Shown here: one piece after another, positions 25,069-33,145 of the stretch | How the letters are laid out: each line of letters starts with the position of its first letter | Numbering within the stretch: position 1 is the first letter of the stretch | NCBI GenBank assembly: GCA_964602595.1 | Contig: CAZRRO010000002.1 | Location: forward strand, 310,001-374,000 | Source of the DNA: CAIWAH01 sp964602595 | GTDB lineage: Bacteria; Verrucomicrobiota; Verrucomicrobiia; Limisphaerales; UBA9464 | DNA: 64,000 nucleotides | Direction of reading: 5' to 3' | Notes under the pieces: model-generated | The model's input: the letters and a program-made list of their open reading frames with translations, nothing else | Databases searched by the model: none | Told to the model about the DNA's origin: nothing | Made by a program: the position numbers and the translations under genes

Positions 25069-26199
25069 ATGACTCCATGGTTCGTGACGCTGGCCCGTTC
25101 GGTCGGTGCGGGATTGTTGCTCGCCGGTTCCCTCCGCGCGGCGCTTCCGCTGGTGGACCTCGCCCAGGATGCCGCCCGCCGGGTCGTCGTGGACCGTGAG
25201 CCCGGCCAATACCTAGGCCATCCCACCACCGTGCTCCTCGAGGACGGCCGCACGATCCTCTGCGTTTATCCCAAGGGCCACGGCAAGGGCGCCATCCAGC
25301 TCCAGCGGAGCACCGACGGCGGTCGCACCTGGAGCGGCCGGCTGCCGGTGCCGGAGAACTGGGCCACCTCGCTGGAGACGCCCACCATCCATCGCGTGGT
25401 GGATGCCGCCGGCAAGAAACGGCTCATCGTCTGGTCGGGCATGTTTCCCGCCCGCCTCGCCGTGTCGGAAGATGACGGCGCCCATTGGTCCCCGCTGAAG
25501 CCCGCCGGCGACTGGGGCGGCATCGTCGTCATGGGCAGCGTCGAGGCCGTGCGCGGCCGGCCGGGCCATTACCTCGCGTGGTTCCATGACGACGGCCGGT
25601 TTCTGCGCCGCGATTCCCAGGCGGAGAAGCCCGTCGTGTTCCGCCTTTTCCAGGTCGCGTCCACCGACGGTGGGCTCACCTGGGGCCAGCCTCGCGAACT
25701 CCACGCTTCCAGCGCGGTCCACCTGTGCGAACCCGGCGCGGTGCGCAGTCCCGACGGAAAACAGCTCGTGCTGCTGCTCCGGGAAAATTCCCGGCGGAAG
25801 AATTCGCACTTCATCGTCTCGGACGACGAAGGCGCGACGTGGAGCGAACCCCAGGAAGTTTCCCGCGCGCTGACCGGCGATCGTCACACGGCCAAATATA
25901 CGCCCGACGGCCGGCTGTTCCTCTCGTTCCGCGACACCGCCAAGGATTCCCCGACGGCCGGCGACTGGGTCGGCTGGGTGGGCCGGTTCGAGGACATCCT
26001 CGCCGGGCGCGAGGGCGAATACCGCGTCCGCCTCGGCGACAACCAGCATGCGTGGGACTGCGCCTATCCGGGAGTCGAGGTGCTGCCCGACGGCACGGTG
26101 GTCACGACCACCTATGGCCACTGGGACCAAGGCCAGCCGCCCTACGTGATCAGCGTGCGGTTCAAGCTGGCCGAACTGGATGCCCGCGTGAAGCGGTGA
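25069..26199 (+). CDS. Exported sialidase-like (BNR/Asp-box) protein
   Basis: 376 residues from ATG 25069. A signal peptide spans about 1-26. Four Asp boxes are seen: STDGGRTW, SEDDGAHW, STDGGLTW and SDDEGATW, spaced as in six-bladed sialidase propellers. The RDTAKDSP and YGHWDQGQPPYVISVRF parts match exo-alpha-sialidase-type proteins of PVC bacteria. The substrate need not be sialic acid, since many family members act on other glycans. It is convergent with the PQQ dehydrogenase gene, with 9 bp between stops. Confidence 0.83.
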   Translation: MTPWFVTLARSVGAGLLLAGSLRAALPLVDLAQDAARRVVVDREPGQYLGHPTTVLLEDGRTILCVYPKGHGKGAIQLQRSTDGGRTWSGRLPVPENWATSLETPTIHRVVDAAGKKRLIVWSGMFPARLAVSEDDGAHWSPLKPAGDWGGIVVMGSVEAVRGRPGHYLAWFHDDGRFLRRDSQAEKPVVFRLFQVASTDGGLTWGQPRELHASSAVHLCEPGAVRSPDGKQLVLLLRENSRRKNSHFIVSDDEGATWSEPQEVSRALTGDRHTAKYTPDGRLFLSFRDTAKDSPTAGDWVGWVGRFEDILAGREGEYRVRLGDNQHAWDCAYPGVEVLPDGTVVTTTYGHWDQGQPPYVISVRFKLAELDARVKR

Positions 26200-26208
26200 G
26201 CCGCCGCA

Positions 26209-28335
26209 CTACCGCGGCAGCGCAAACGCCACGTAGGCGTCGCCGCTCTTCGTGCCGATCTTGCCGCCGCCGCAGGCGATGACGACGTATTGCCGGCCGT
26301 TCACCGCGTAGGTTGCCGGCGTGGCGTAACCGGCCGCGGGCAGTTTCGCCCGCCACAGTTCCTGGCCCGTCTTGCGGTCGAAGGCCCGGAAGTGTTCGTC
26401 GCGGCTCGCGGCGATGAAGATCAGGCCGCCGGCGGTCACGACCGGACCGCCGTAGTTTTCGGTGCCGGTCGGTGGCACACCCCGGGCCGTGAGTTCGGGA
26501 TATTCGCCGAGCGGGATGCGCCAGCGGAATTCGCCGGTGTTGAGGTCGATGGCGTTGAGCGTGCCCCACGGCGGTTTCACGGCGGGATAACCGTTCGTGT
26601 CGAGCCAGCGATGATAGCCGGTCATCGAGTAGGGAATCGTGCCCAGCACGTCCACGCCGCCGAGCTCCTCCTTGCTGTTCGGGTCGCGCGGGGTCGCGCC
26701 TGGCGCCGGGGTGCCGAGCAGGTGGCTGACGACCAACTGGCGCTGGTTCTCCGTGAGGAAGTCGAACGACGGCATCACGCCCTTGCCGGTCTTGAGCAGC
26801 GCCAGCACGTCGGCCGGCTTGAGCCGCTGTTCGACGCCGACGAGCGACGGCACGTTCTGCGCCTTGTTCCCCTGGCGGTCGAGCCCGTGGCAGGCCGCGC
26901 AGATCTGGTTGAAGATGGCTTCGCCCGTCGTCAGCGGTTCACCGCCGGAACGTCTCGCCTCCACCATGTTCAGCACCCACGGCATCTCGTTGCCGTTGAC
27001 GTAGAGGATGCCGTCGGGGTCGGCCGCCGCGCCGCCCCATTCCGCGCCGCCGTCGAAGCCGGGGAAGATGATCGTGCCTTCCTTGCTCGGCGGCAGGAAC
27101 GGCGTGTGCGCGCGCAGCTTCGCGAAGCGCTCCAGCACCTGCCGGTGCGACGCGGGCGAGATGTCCGTGATCTCGGCATGGGTGAAGAGCTGCCGGGCGA
27201 ACGGCGCGGGTTTCAGCGGCATGGGCTGCGTGGGCCAGGCGGATTCACCGGACAAATCGGAAGCGGGCACCGCCACTTCGCGGACCGGGAAGAGCGGTTC
27301 ACCCGTCTCGCGGTTGAACACGAAGACGTGGCCCGACTTCGTGACCTGCGCCACGGCGTCCACCTTCTTCCCGCCGTGGGTGACGGTCAGCAGGTTCGGC
27401 GGTGCCGGCAGGTCGCGGTCCCAGAGGTCGTGATGGACGAACTGGAAATGCCACACGCGTTTCCCGGTCCGGGCGTCGAGCGCGAGGAGACAGTTGGCGT
27501 AGAGGTTCTGGCCGATCCGGTTGCCGCCCCAGAAATCGAACGCGGCGGAACCCGTGGGGCAGAAGACGAGCCCGCGCTTTTCGTCGAGCGCGAAGCCGGT
27601 CCACACGTTGACGCCGCCGGCGTATTGGTAGGCGTTGGGCGGCCAGGTTTCGTGGCCGGGTTCGCCGGGTTGGGGAATCGAGTTGAAGCGCCAAGCCAGC
27701 TTGCCGGTGCGGATGCTGTAGGCACGGATGTGGCCCGGCGCGGCGGGCGCGGGACCTTCGCCGAGACGCATGCCCATGATGAGCAGGTCGCCGAAGACGA
27801 CGCCCGGCGTGGTGGATTGCAGCGCCAGGCCGCCGACTTCGCGGCCGAGGTCGCGCTTGAGATCAATGGAGCCGCCTTCGCCGAACGAGGCGATGCGTTC
27901 GCCGGTGATGGCGTTCAGCGCGTGGAGGAAATGATCGTTGGCGTAGAGCACACGGCGGTCGTTGCCCTCCGACCAGAAAACGACCCCGCGGTTCACGCCG
28001 GCCTTGGTGACGCCCTTCACGGAGGCCGGATCAAAGCGCCACAGTTCCCGTCCTGTGGCGGCATCGAGGGCGAAGGCCTGCAAATCCGGCGTGGTGCCGT
28101 AGAGCACGCCGTCCACGACCAGCGGGTTGCACTGGATCTGCGAGCGGTTGTTCGGGTCGGCGCCACCGGCGTTGAAGGTCCACGCGACCTCCAGCTTAGC
28201 GACATTGCGTGGCGTGAGCTGCTTCAGCGCGGAGTAATGGCTGCTGGCCTTGTCCCCAAGGTAGGTCGGCCAGTCGCCGTCGGCGGCGCGGGCAAGCAGC
28301 GGCAGGAACAGGAGCGGGGCGAAGAATCGTTTCAT
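26209..28335 (-). CDS. PQQ-dependent dehydrogenase with inserted cytochrome c domain
   Basis: 708 residues from the ATG at 28335. A signal peptide is followed by DWPTYLGDKASSHYSALKQL, typical of the glucose/quinate/shikimate quinoprotein family. Propeller tryptophan-docking repeats recur (ALDAATGRELWRFDP, AFDRKTGQELWRAKL). A haem c site CAACH lies near residue 480, followed by a distal MPSFDF methionine segment, so a c-type cytochrome domain is inserted before the last blades. This fits direct electron transfer from PQQ to haem. The sugar or alcohol substrate is unknown. The gene is monocistronic here. Confidence 0.87.
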   Translation of the reverse strand: MKRFFAPLLFLPLLARAADGDWPTYLGDKASSHYSALKQLTPRNVAKLEVAWTFNAGGADPNNRSQIQCNPLVVDGVLYGTTPDLQAFALDAATGRELWRFDPASVKGVTKAGVNRGVVFWSEGNDRRVLYANDHFLHALNAITGERIASFGEGGSIDLKRDLGREVGGLALQSTTPGVVFGDLLIMGMRLGEGPAPAAPGHIRAYSIRTGKLAWRFNSIPQPGEPGHETWPPNAYQYAGGVNVWTGFALDEKRGLVFCPTGSAAFDFWGGNRIGQNLYANCLLALDARTGKRVWHFQFVHHDLWDRDLPAPPNLLTVTHGGKKVDAVAQVTKSGHVFVFNRETGEPLFPVREVAVPASDLSGESAWPTQPMPLKPAPFARQLFTHAEITDISPASHRQVLERFAKLRAHTPFLPPSKEGTIIFPGFDGGAEWGGAAADPDGILYVNGNEMPWVLNMVEARRSGGEPLTTGEAIFNQICAACHGLDRQGNKAQNVPSLVGVEQRLKPADVLALLKTGKGVMPSFDFLTENQRQLVVSHLLGTPAPGATPRDPNSKEELGGVDVLGTIPYSMTGYHRWLDTNGYPAVKPPWGTLNAIDLNTGEFRWRIPLGEYPELTARGVPPTGTENYGGPVVTAGGLIFIAASRDEHFRAFDRKTGQELWRAKLPAAGYATPATYAVNGRQYVVIACGGGKIGTKSGDAYVAFALPR

Positions 28336-28585
28336 GGGAACCGTCGGGCGACGGTGAATCCAACGCCGGACACGGGTCACTTCGCAAGCCACGGCGACGA
28401 CGGTTTGGGCGTCTCGTCACCGTGTCTAGGTTAGCTTCATTCAGGCAGGCACGGAACGGGTGCCGGGAAATGGACATACCGGAACGGGAACAGCGAAGGT
28501 GCGGAGACGCCAAGAAGGAGGCCGCCGCCAACTTCCCTGAGGCGGGGCCTTGCCTCCGCCCCGGCCCTAGCCAGATTCACGCCCC

Positions 28586-29617
28586 GTGATCTCACGTCGC
28601 ACCTTCATGCAGGCTACCCCGCTAGCGCTCGGTTCCCTCCTGACCGCACCGTCGCTCCTTAGGGCCGAGGCGACGGCAACGCCGCCCATCATCGGACGAA
28701 GCACCCGGCCGGCCCGTGCAGGCGATGGCGTCGCGACGCTGGACCTTGGCCGCCGCCAGGGACTCCGGCTGCTTCAATTCACCGACAACCACTTCTTCTG
28801 CGGCGTGAAGGAAGGGATGGAAATCACCGGCGACGACCGCGCGACGGAACGCGACTGGCAGAGCTTCGTCCGCCACTTTAAGCCCGACCTCGTCGTCGCG
28901 ACCGGCGACCTGTGGCACGACAATCCCGGGGGCCGCGGCCAGGCCACGCTCGAACACGTCCTGCCCAAGCTCGCCGCGCTCGACGTCCCGTGGGCCACCT
29001 GCTGGGGCAACCACGACCAGCTCGACGACTTCCAGCGCGGCCATGACGCCCTCGAAGCCGCCCGCCACTCGCTCTACCGTGGCGGCGCCACGCACGGCGA
29101 CTACCGGATCGAAGTCCGCACCACCGACGCCACGGGCGCGCCCCGGCCCGCGGCGCAGTTGTTCGTGCTCAACAGCAACCAGTTCGGCCTCGGCGAATGG
29201 CAGCTTGCCGCGCTTCGGCGCATGCAGGCGGAACTCGCCCGCACCGCCGCCGCCCCGGCGCCCGCGCTTGGCTTCTTCCACATCCCGCTGCTCGACCAGA
29301 AGACGCTCTTCCGGCCCAAGGTAACTGCCGGCCTCTGCCACGAGGAAGTCTGCCACGAACAGGAATCCGGGCGCGCCCTGCCCGCGCTCGCCGAGGGCCA
29401 CGCGATCCGCGCCACCTTCTGCGGCCACGACCACGTCAACGACTACGCCGTGCGCGCCCGCGACGTGGACCTCGTTTACGGCCGCGCCACCGGCCACTCC
29501 GGCTACGGTGGCGAAAAGGTCCGCAAGGGCGCCAAGCTTATCGAACTCGACCTCGCCACCGGCGCCTACACCCAGACCACCGTCTTCGCTGACGGCACGC
29601 GCTGGAAGCCGGTGTGA
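28586..29617 (+). CDS. Tat-exported calcineurin-like metallophosphoesterase
   Basis: 343 residues from a GTG at 28586. The N terminus SRRTFMQATPLALGSLLTAP is a twin-arginine signal. Metallophosphoesterase motifs run in order: FTDNHF near residue 66, GDLWHDN near 108, GNHDQ near 142, then FFHIP and GHDH near 277. All five metal-ligand motifs are present. The overall length is that of Dcr2/PhoD-like single-domain enzymes exported by PVC bacteria. The substrate is a phosphomonoester or diester, not determinable here. It is divergent from the PQQ dehydrogenase gene. Confidence 0.86.
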   Translation: MISRRTFMQATPLALGSLLTAPSLLRAEATATPPIIGRSTRPARAGDGVATLDLGRRQGLRLLQFTDNHFFCGVKEGMEITGDDRATERDWQSFVRHFKPDLVVATGDLWHDNPGGRGQATLEHVLPKLAALDVPWATCWGNHDQLDDFQRGHDALEAARHSLYRGGATHGDYRIEVRTTDATGAPRPAAQLFVLNSNQFGLGEWQLAALRRMQAELARTAAAPAPALGFFHIPLLDQKTLFRPKVTAGLCHEEVCHEQESGRALPALAEGHAIRATFCGHDHVNDYAVRARDVDLVYGRATGHSGYGGEKVRKGAKLIELDLATGAYTQTTVFADGTRWKPV

Positions 29618-29649
29618 ACGGAGCGCCCGGTCTCCGACCCGGCGTGCGC

Positions 29650-29763
29650 AAAGGGCTGAAGGCCCGGCAGAAGATAGCCCAGGGCAAGCGAGACGACGTC
29701 CGCGCCGCCCTAGGTAAACGGCCCACAAATCACCCAAGTCCTGAAGGGGCGGCAGACACACCG
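29650..29763 (+). repeat. Dispersed repeat, copy A (inverted relative to copy B)
   Basis: About 114 bp with landmarks AAAGGGCTGAAGGCCCGGC, AGAAGATAGCCCAGGGCAAGC, a CCTAGGTAAACGGCCCA stretch and CCTGAAGGGGCGGCAGAC. Each landmark has a close counterpart, in reverse orientation, at 31341-31452 on the other side of the HEAT-repeat gene. Confidence 0.75.
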
Positions 29764-29777
29764 AAAATCGCCATCGC

Positions 29778-31298
29778 TCAGTCAGAATAGATGGCCAAGC
29801 AGGCCCTCAGTTCTCTTGTCACACCACTGGGCAGCTTTGCCTCAACCTTGGCCAGCTCGGTCCTTATCCGCTCCATCTCAGTCTGGGTCGGCTCGGCAAA
29901 GCTGCGGTTGTAGTTGGAGAACCAGTTATCCAGCGCCCGAGTTGCCTGTCCGGCAATTCGGGCGTCCAGATCAACGCAGGCGCTGAGCAACACCGGGAGC
30001 ATTCGCCACTTGCCAACATGTAAGATCAACGTCAGCGCGTTTCGCCGGGTGTGAATGGCCGCGTCGCTTGCGAACAGCGTCTCCAAATCCTCCACTGGCA
30101 GCCGCCGGGCCTGTGGAAGCAACGCCTTCAGGGCCTCACGCGAAACGCTGACGCTCGGATCCAATAACAAGCCCACCAACGCGGAGACACAACTGTCGGC
30201 CCCCAGTTTTCCAACGGCATATGCCGCCGCGCGCCGCAGTTTCGGAACTGGGGCACGGAGGTGGGCGGCGACCAAGGCCACATCCGACGCTTTGCCGGTC
30301 TCTCCCATCCCACAGATGGCGCTGAACAGCTTCGGTTTGGCACCCTTCTGGATGGCATCGGCATAGAAATCCCTGACGTCTGCGATTCCAGCAATGGCAA
30401 GGAAGTGCCGAGCCATCTCCCTCATTGAACGGTGACTGTCGAGCAACGCCCGTCGCAGCGGCTCAACGGCCAAGTCCGACCGCTTGGTCGCTACCGTCCA
30501 GAGCGCATCCCGGCGCACCGGCATGAATTGGTCAGCCAACATTGTCCCGACAAGTTCGCCCAGTTCCTCCGGAGTGACGTCGGGCAGAAAATGGCGGACC
30601 GCCCACGAGCGGGTGACAGCGTCGGGATCGTCCAAAACCGAGCGGATTATGGAGGCACGTTCGGCTGGGGCCGCCTCTGCCGCGAGCCGAAAGCTGGTCC
30701 GCCGAACTGTTCTATCCTTGGAAGCCATTCCGGCCCGCAATACTTCCTTGCACTCCGGGCGCTTCAGCAAGACACGCACATCTTCAACAAGCTGCTTCTC
30801 CGCTCGTCCGCAGTCTCCCAGTCGGAGCACCAGACCGATGTTGGCAAGGAAATGGGCAGCATAGGCGGGCTCGATTCGAGCCCGCGCCGCCCTGGCGGCG
30901 ACGTCTCGAACCTGCGGGACCCAGTCGTTGAGGCGAATGAGCAGGAAAGGCAGCTCTTTGCCGGAATGATGTCTGGCCAGTTCTTCGACAGCCGCTTCGC
31001 GCACGTGGCCGTTGAAATGAAAGCTGCTCAGACCGACGAGGCTCGTAGCGAACTGCGAATGAGCGAGGCGTCCCACATCCGAGGGGCGAAGACTCTCCCA
31101 ATTGCGAAGGCGGGAATAGCCATACTCCGTATAGCCGCGCGCACGCTGATCCAGGACGGCCAGATCGAGCGGCGACAATTCCTCAATGATCCCCTGAATC
31201 TCTTCGGCATCCTCGCTCTCGAAGAAGCGCCTCCACCAGCTTGCTGACTTGGCGACTTTACCCAGCAATGCGCCTGTATCGGATGGAATGGGCTGCAT
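29778..31298 (-). CDS. HEAT-repeat protein (PBS-lyase-like alpha solenoid)
   Basis: 506 residues, no signal peptide. From about residue 95 to the C terminus the sequence is a series of paired helices with HEAT or PBS-lyase HEAT patterns, such as VREAAVEELARHH, VRRDALWTVATK, LRRAAAYAVGKLG and VSREALKALLPQA. These form a cytoplasmic scaffold for protein interactions; no catalytic residues were recognised. Base composition looks lower in GC than its neighbours. It is flanked on both sides by inverted copies of the same dispersed repeat, and it lies upstream of rtcB in the minus-strand order reversed by position (rtcB is at higher coordinates). Partner unknown. Confidence 0.82.
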   Translation of the reverse strand: MQPIPSDTGALLGKVAKSASWWRRFFESEDAEEIQGIIEELSPLDLAVLDQRARGYTEYGYSRLRNWESLRPSDVGRLAHSQFATSLVGLSSFHFNGHVREAAVEELARHHSGKELPFLLIRLNDWVPQVRDVAARAARARIEPAYAAHFLANIGLVLRLGDCGRAEKQLVEDVRVLLKRPECKEVLRAGMASKDRTVRRTSFRLAAEAAPAERASIIRSVLDDPDAVTRSWAVRHFLPDVTPEELGELVGTMLADQFMPVRRDALWTVATKRSDLAVEPLRRALLDSHRSMREMARHFLAIAGIADVRDFYADAIQKGAKPKLFSAICGMGETGKASDVALVAAHLRAPVPKLRRAAAYAVGKLGADSCVSALVGLLLDPSVSVSREALKALLPQARRLPVEDLETLFASDAAIHTRRNALTLILHVGKWRMLPVLLSACVDLDARIAGQATRALDNWFSNYNRSFAEPTQTEMERIRTELAKVEAKLPSGVTRELRACLAIYSD

Positions 31299-31340
31299 GT
31301 TGATGATGATGTCTTCGACGCTTCAATGATTCGAGGCCGA

Positions 31341-31452
31341 TTGGTTCTTTCGCCCAACAGGGCTTGCTCGCATTTGGGCCAATTACCCAGGGCTGCGCTC
31401 GCGAGGCGTCGCTTGCCCTGGGCTGTCTTCTGGCGGGCTTTCAGCCCTTGCA
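31341..31452 (-). repeat. Dispersed repeat, copy B
   Basis: Minus-strand reading gives GCAAGGGCTGAAAGCCCGCC, AGAAGACAGCCCAGGGCAAGC, GCCCTGGGTAATTGGCCCAA and CCCTGTTGGGCGAAAGAACC, matching copy A in order with scattered substitutions and one additional GC-rich loop. It fills most of the 164-bp gap between the rtcB stop and the HEAT gene start. Confidence 0.75.
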
Positions 31453-31462
31453 GTCAGCGGCT

Positions 31463-32998
31463 TCACGCCGCGCCGTTGTTGCTCTGGTCCGCGTCCTTGA
31501 TGACGAAGCGCGCCTGGAGCCGGGCCACTTCGCTCGCCAGCCCGGCCCGCTTCACCGAGTCGAGCACGGCGTCGAAGTCCTTGTAGGCGGCGGGCGCCTC
31601 GTCCTTCGGATACTGGCGGCAGTTGGTCAGGATGTCGTGGGCCACGAACTCGGCGTCCACCGTCCGCTGGTCGAGCGTGCGGTCGGCCTGCTTGCGGCCC
31701 ATGCAGCGGCCCGCGCCGTGGTTCACCGAGTAATGGCTCAGCGCCGCCCCGGCATCGGCGACCATGATGGCGCTGCCCGCGGTCGGATTTCCCGGCAGCA
31801 GGATCGGGTGGCCCGTCGCCGCGAACGGCGTGTTGGCCAGCGCCGGATGTCCGGCCGGGAACGCGCGGGTCGCGCCCTTGCGATGCACCCATGCCTCGCC
31901 GTTGAAGCCGCCCTGGCCGTCAGGCGTGAGCTCGCGGCGCGCAATGTTGTGGCTGATGAAATACACGAGCTCGCCTTTCACGCCCGGGATGACCTCCTGG
32001 AAGGCCTCGAGCACGAGCGCGTTAATGAGCAGGTGGTTCACCGTGGCGAAGTTCGAGCCGAGCGCGAGGTCGTCGAGATAGGCGTCGGCCTCGGGCGAAC
32101 CGAGCGGCGCATACACGAGTTCGCGGTCGTCGCCCGGCAGCGGGATGGACCAGTCGGCGAACTTGCGCTGGAGCGCGCGGAATTGCCCGTGGGCCAGCAC
32201 GAATCCGAACCCGCGTGAACCGCAGTGCGACAGGAACCCGGCGCAGCCGTCGCGGAGGCCGAACACGCCGGCGACCTGGCGGGCGCGGTCATCCTCCGCG
32301 ACGCGCACGACCTCGCACTCGCCGAAGTGGTTGCCGCCGCCATACGAGCCAAGCTGGCTGATTTTCTCGCCGAAGTTGCGGAACGCGCCGGCGTCGAGCA
32401 GGCGTTGCAGGCGCAGCGCGAGCGCGTCCTTCGTTTCGTCGTGGCCGACATGGGCGGCGTCCTCGCAACGCGCGGCCCACCCGGGCGGGATTCCGAGCGC
32501 ATGGCAGACCGTCGGCGAAGCGCCCTCGGTCACGGCGAGGAAGCCGAGTTCCTCGCCGATCTTGCGGGCCTTGTAAGCCTGGCGTTGGCCGCGGCCGGGA
32601 CCGGTCGGCGTGCGTTGGGCGATGGCGTTGATGAGCGCGCGGCGGAGCGGTTTGTCGGCGAGCTGGTCGCCCGGCAGGTCGAGCTGCAGGAAGCTCATCG
32701 AGCACTTGATGTCCACGCCCACCGGGCCGGGATAGATGTGCGACGGCGACACCATCACGCAGCCGACGGGCGCGCCGTAGCCGGCGTGCGCGTCGGGATT
32801 GAGCACGAGGTCGGTCACGCCCGGCGCGCCGCGGGAGTTAAGCGCCTGGCGCAGGCACGTCGCGTCGAAGCCGGCGCGGATGGAGTTTGTGCCGATGACC
32901 GTGATCGGTTTGCCGCGGTCGTCGGGCGCCGGGATGAAGCCGGTAGCCTCGCCGGTGGCGTGGATCGGGATGGTCGGGTTGTTCTGGTCTGTGTTCAT
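31463..32998 (-). CDS. rtcB: RtcB-type RNA ligase
   Basis: 511 residues from the ATG at 32998. The frame opens 25 codons earlier, but that extension is non-conserved. Family signatures: PDAHAGYGAPVGC near 68-80 with metal Asp/His, VGVDIKC at 93-99 with the catalytic metal Cys99, GGGNHF at 220-225, SHCGSRG at 257-263, SHNIA near 349, and VNHGAGRCMGR at 425-435 with the guanylylated His427. RtcB joins RNA 2',3'-cyclic-phosphate or 3'-phosphate ends to 5'-OH ends using GTP and Mn2+, repairing cleaved tRNA or sealing tRNA exons. No rtcA, archease or prfH is adjacent. An unusual tRNA array lies 8 kb away on the same strand. Confidence 0.95.
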   Translation of the reverse strand: MNTDQNNPTIPIHATGEATGFIPAPDDRGKPITVIGTNSIRAGFDATCLRQALNSRGAPGVTDLVLNPDAHAGYGAPVGCVMVSPSHIYPGPVGVDIKCSMSFLQLDLPGDQLADKPLRRALINAIAQRTPTGPGRGQRQAYKARKIGEELGFLAVTEGASPTVCHALGIPPGWAARCEDAAHVGHDETKDALALRLQRLLDAGAFRNFGEKISQLGSYGGGNHFGECEVVRVAEDDRARQVAGVFGLRDGCAGFLSHCGSRGFGFVLAHGQFRALQRKFADWSIPLPGDDRELVYAPLGSPEADAYLDDLALGSNFATVNHLLINALVLEAFQEVIPGVKGELVYFISHNIARRELTPDGQGGFNGEAWVHRKGATRAFPAGHPALANTPFAATGHPILLPGNPTAGSAIMVADAGAALSHYSVNHGAGRCMGRKQADRTLDQRTVDAEFVAHDILTNCRQYPKDEAPAAYKDFDAVLDSVKRAGLASEVARLQARFVIKDADQSNNGAA

Positions 32999-33145
32999 GT
33001 TGGTTGAGTGCAGGCCCGCAGCCGACACGACACGACCGGACGGTGTTTGTGCTTTATTGGTCCAGAGGGGCAAAAATGCAGTAGCTTCAGTGGGCCGTTG
33101 TTACCAGCCTTCCGCCACTCGCCCTGACTTACGATTCCTCAGTCG

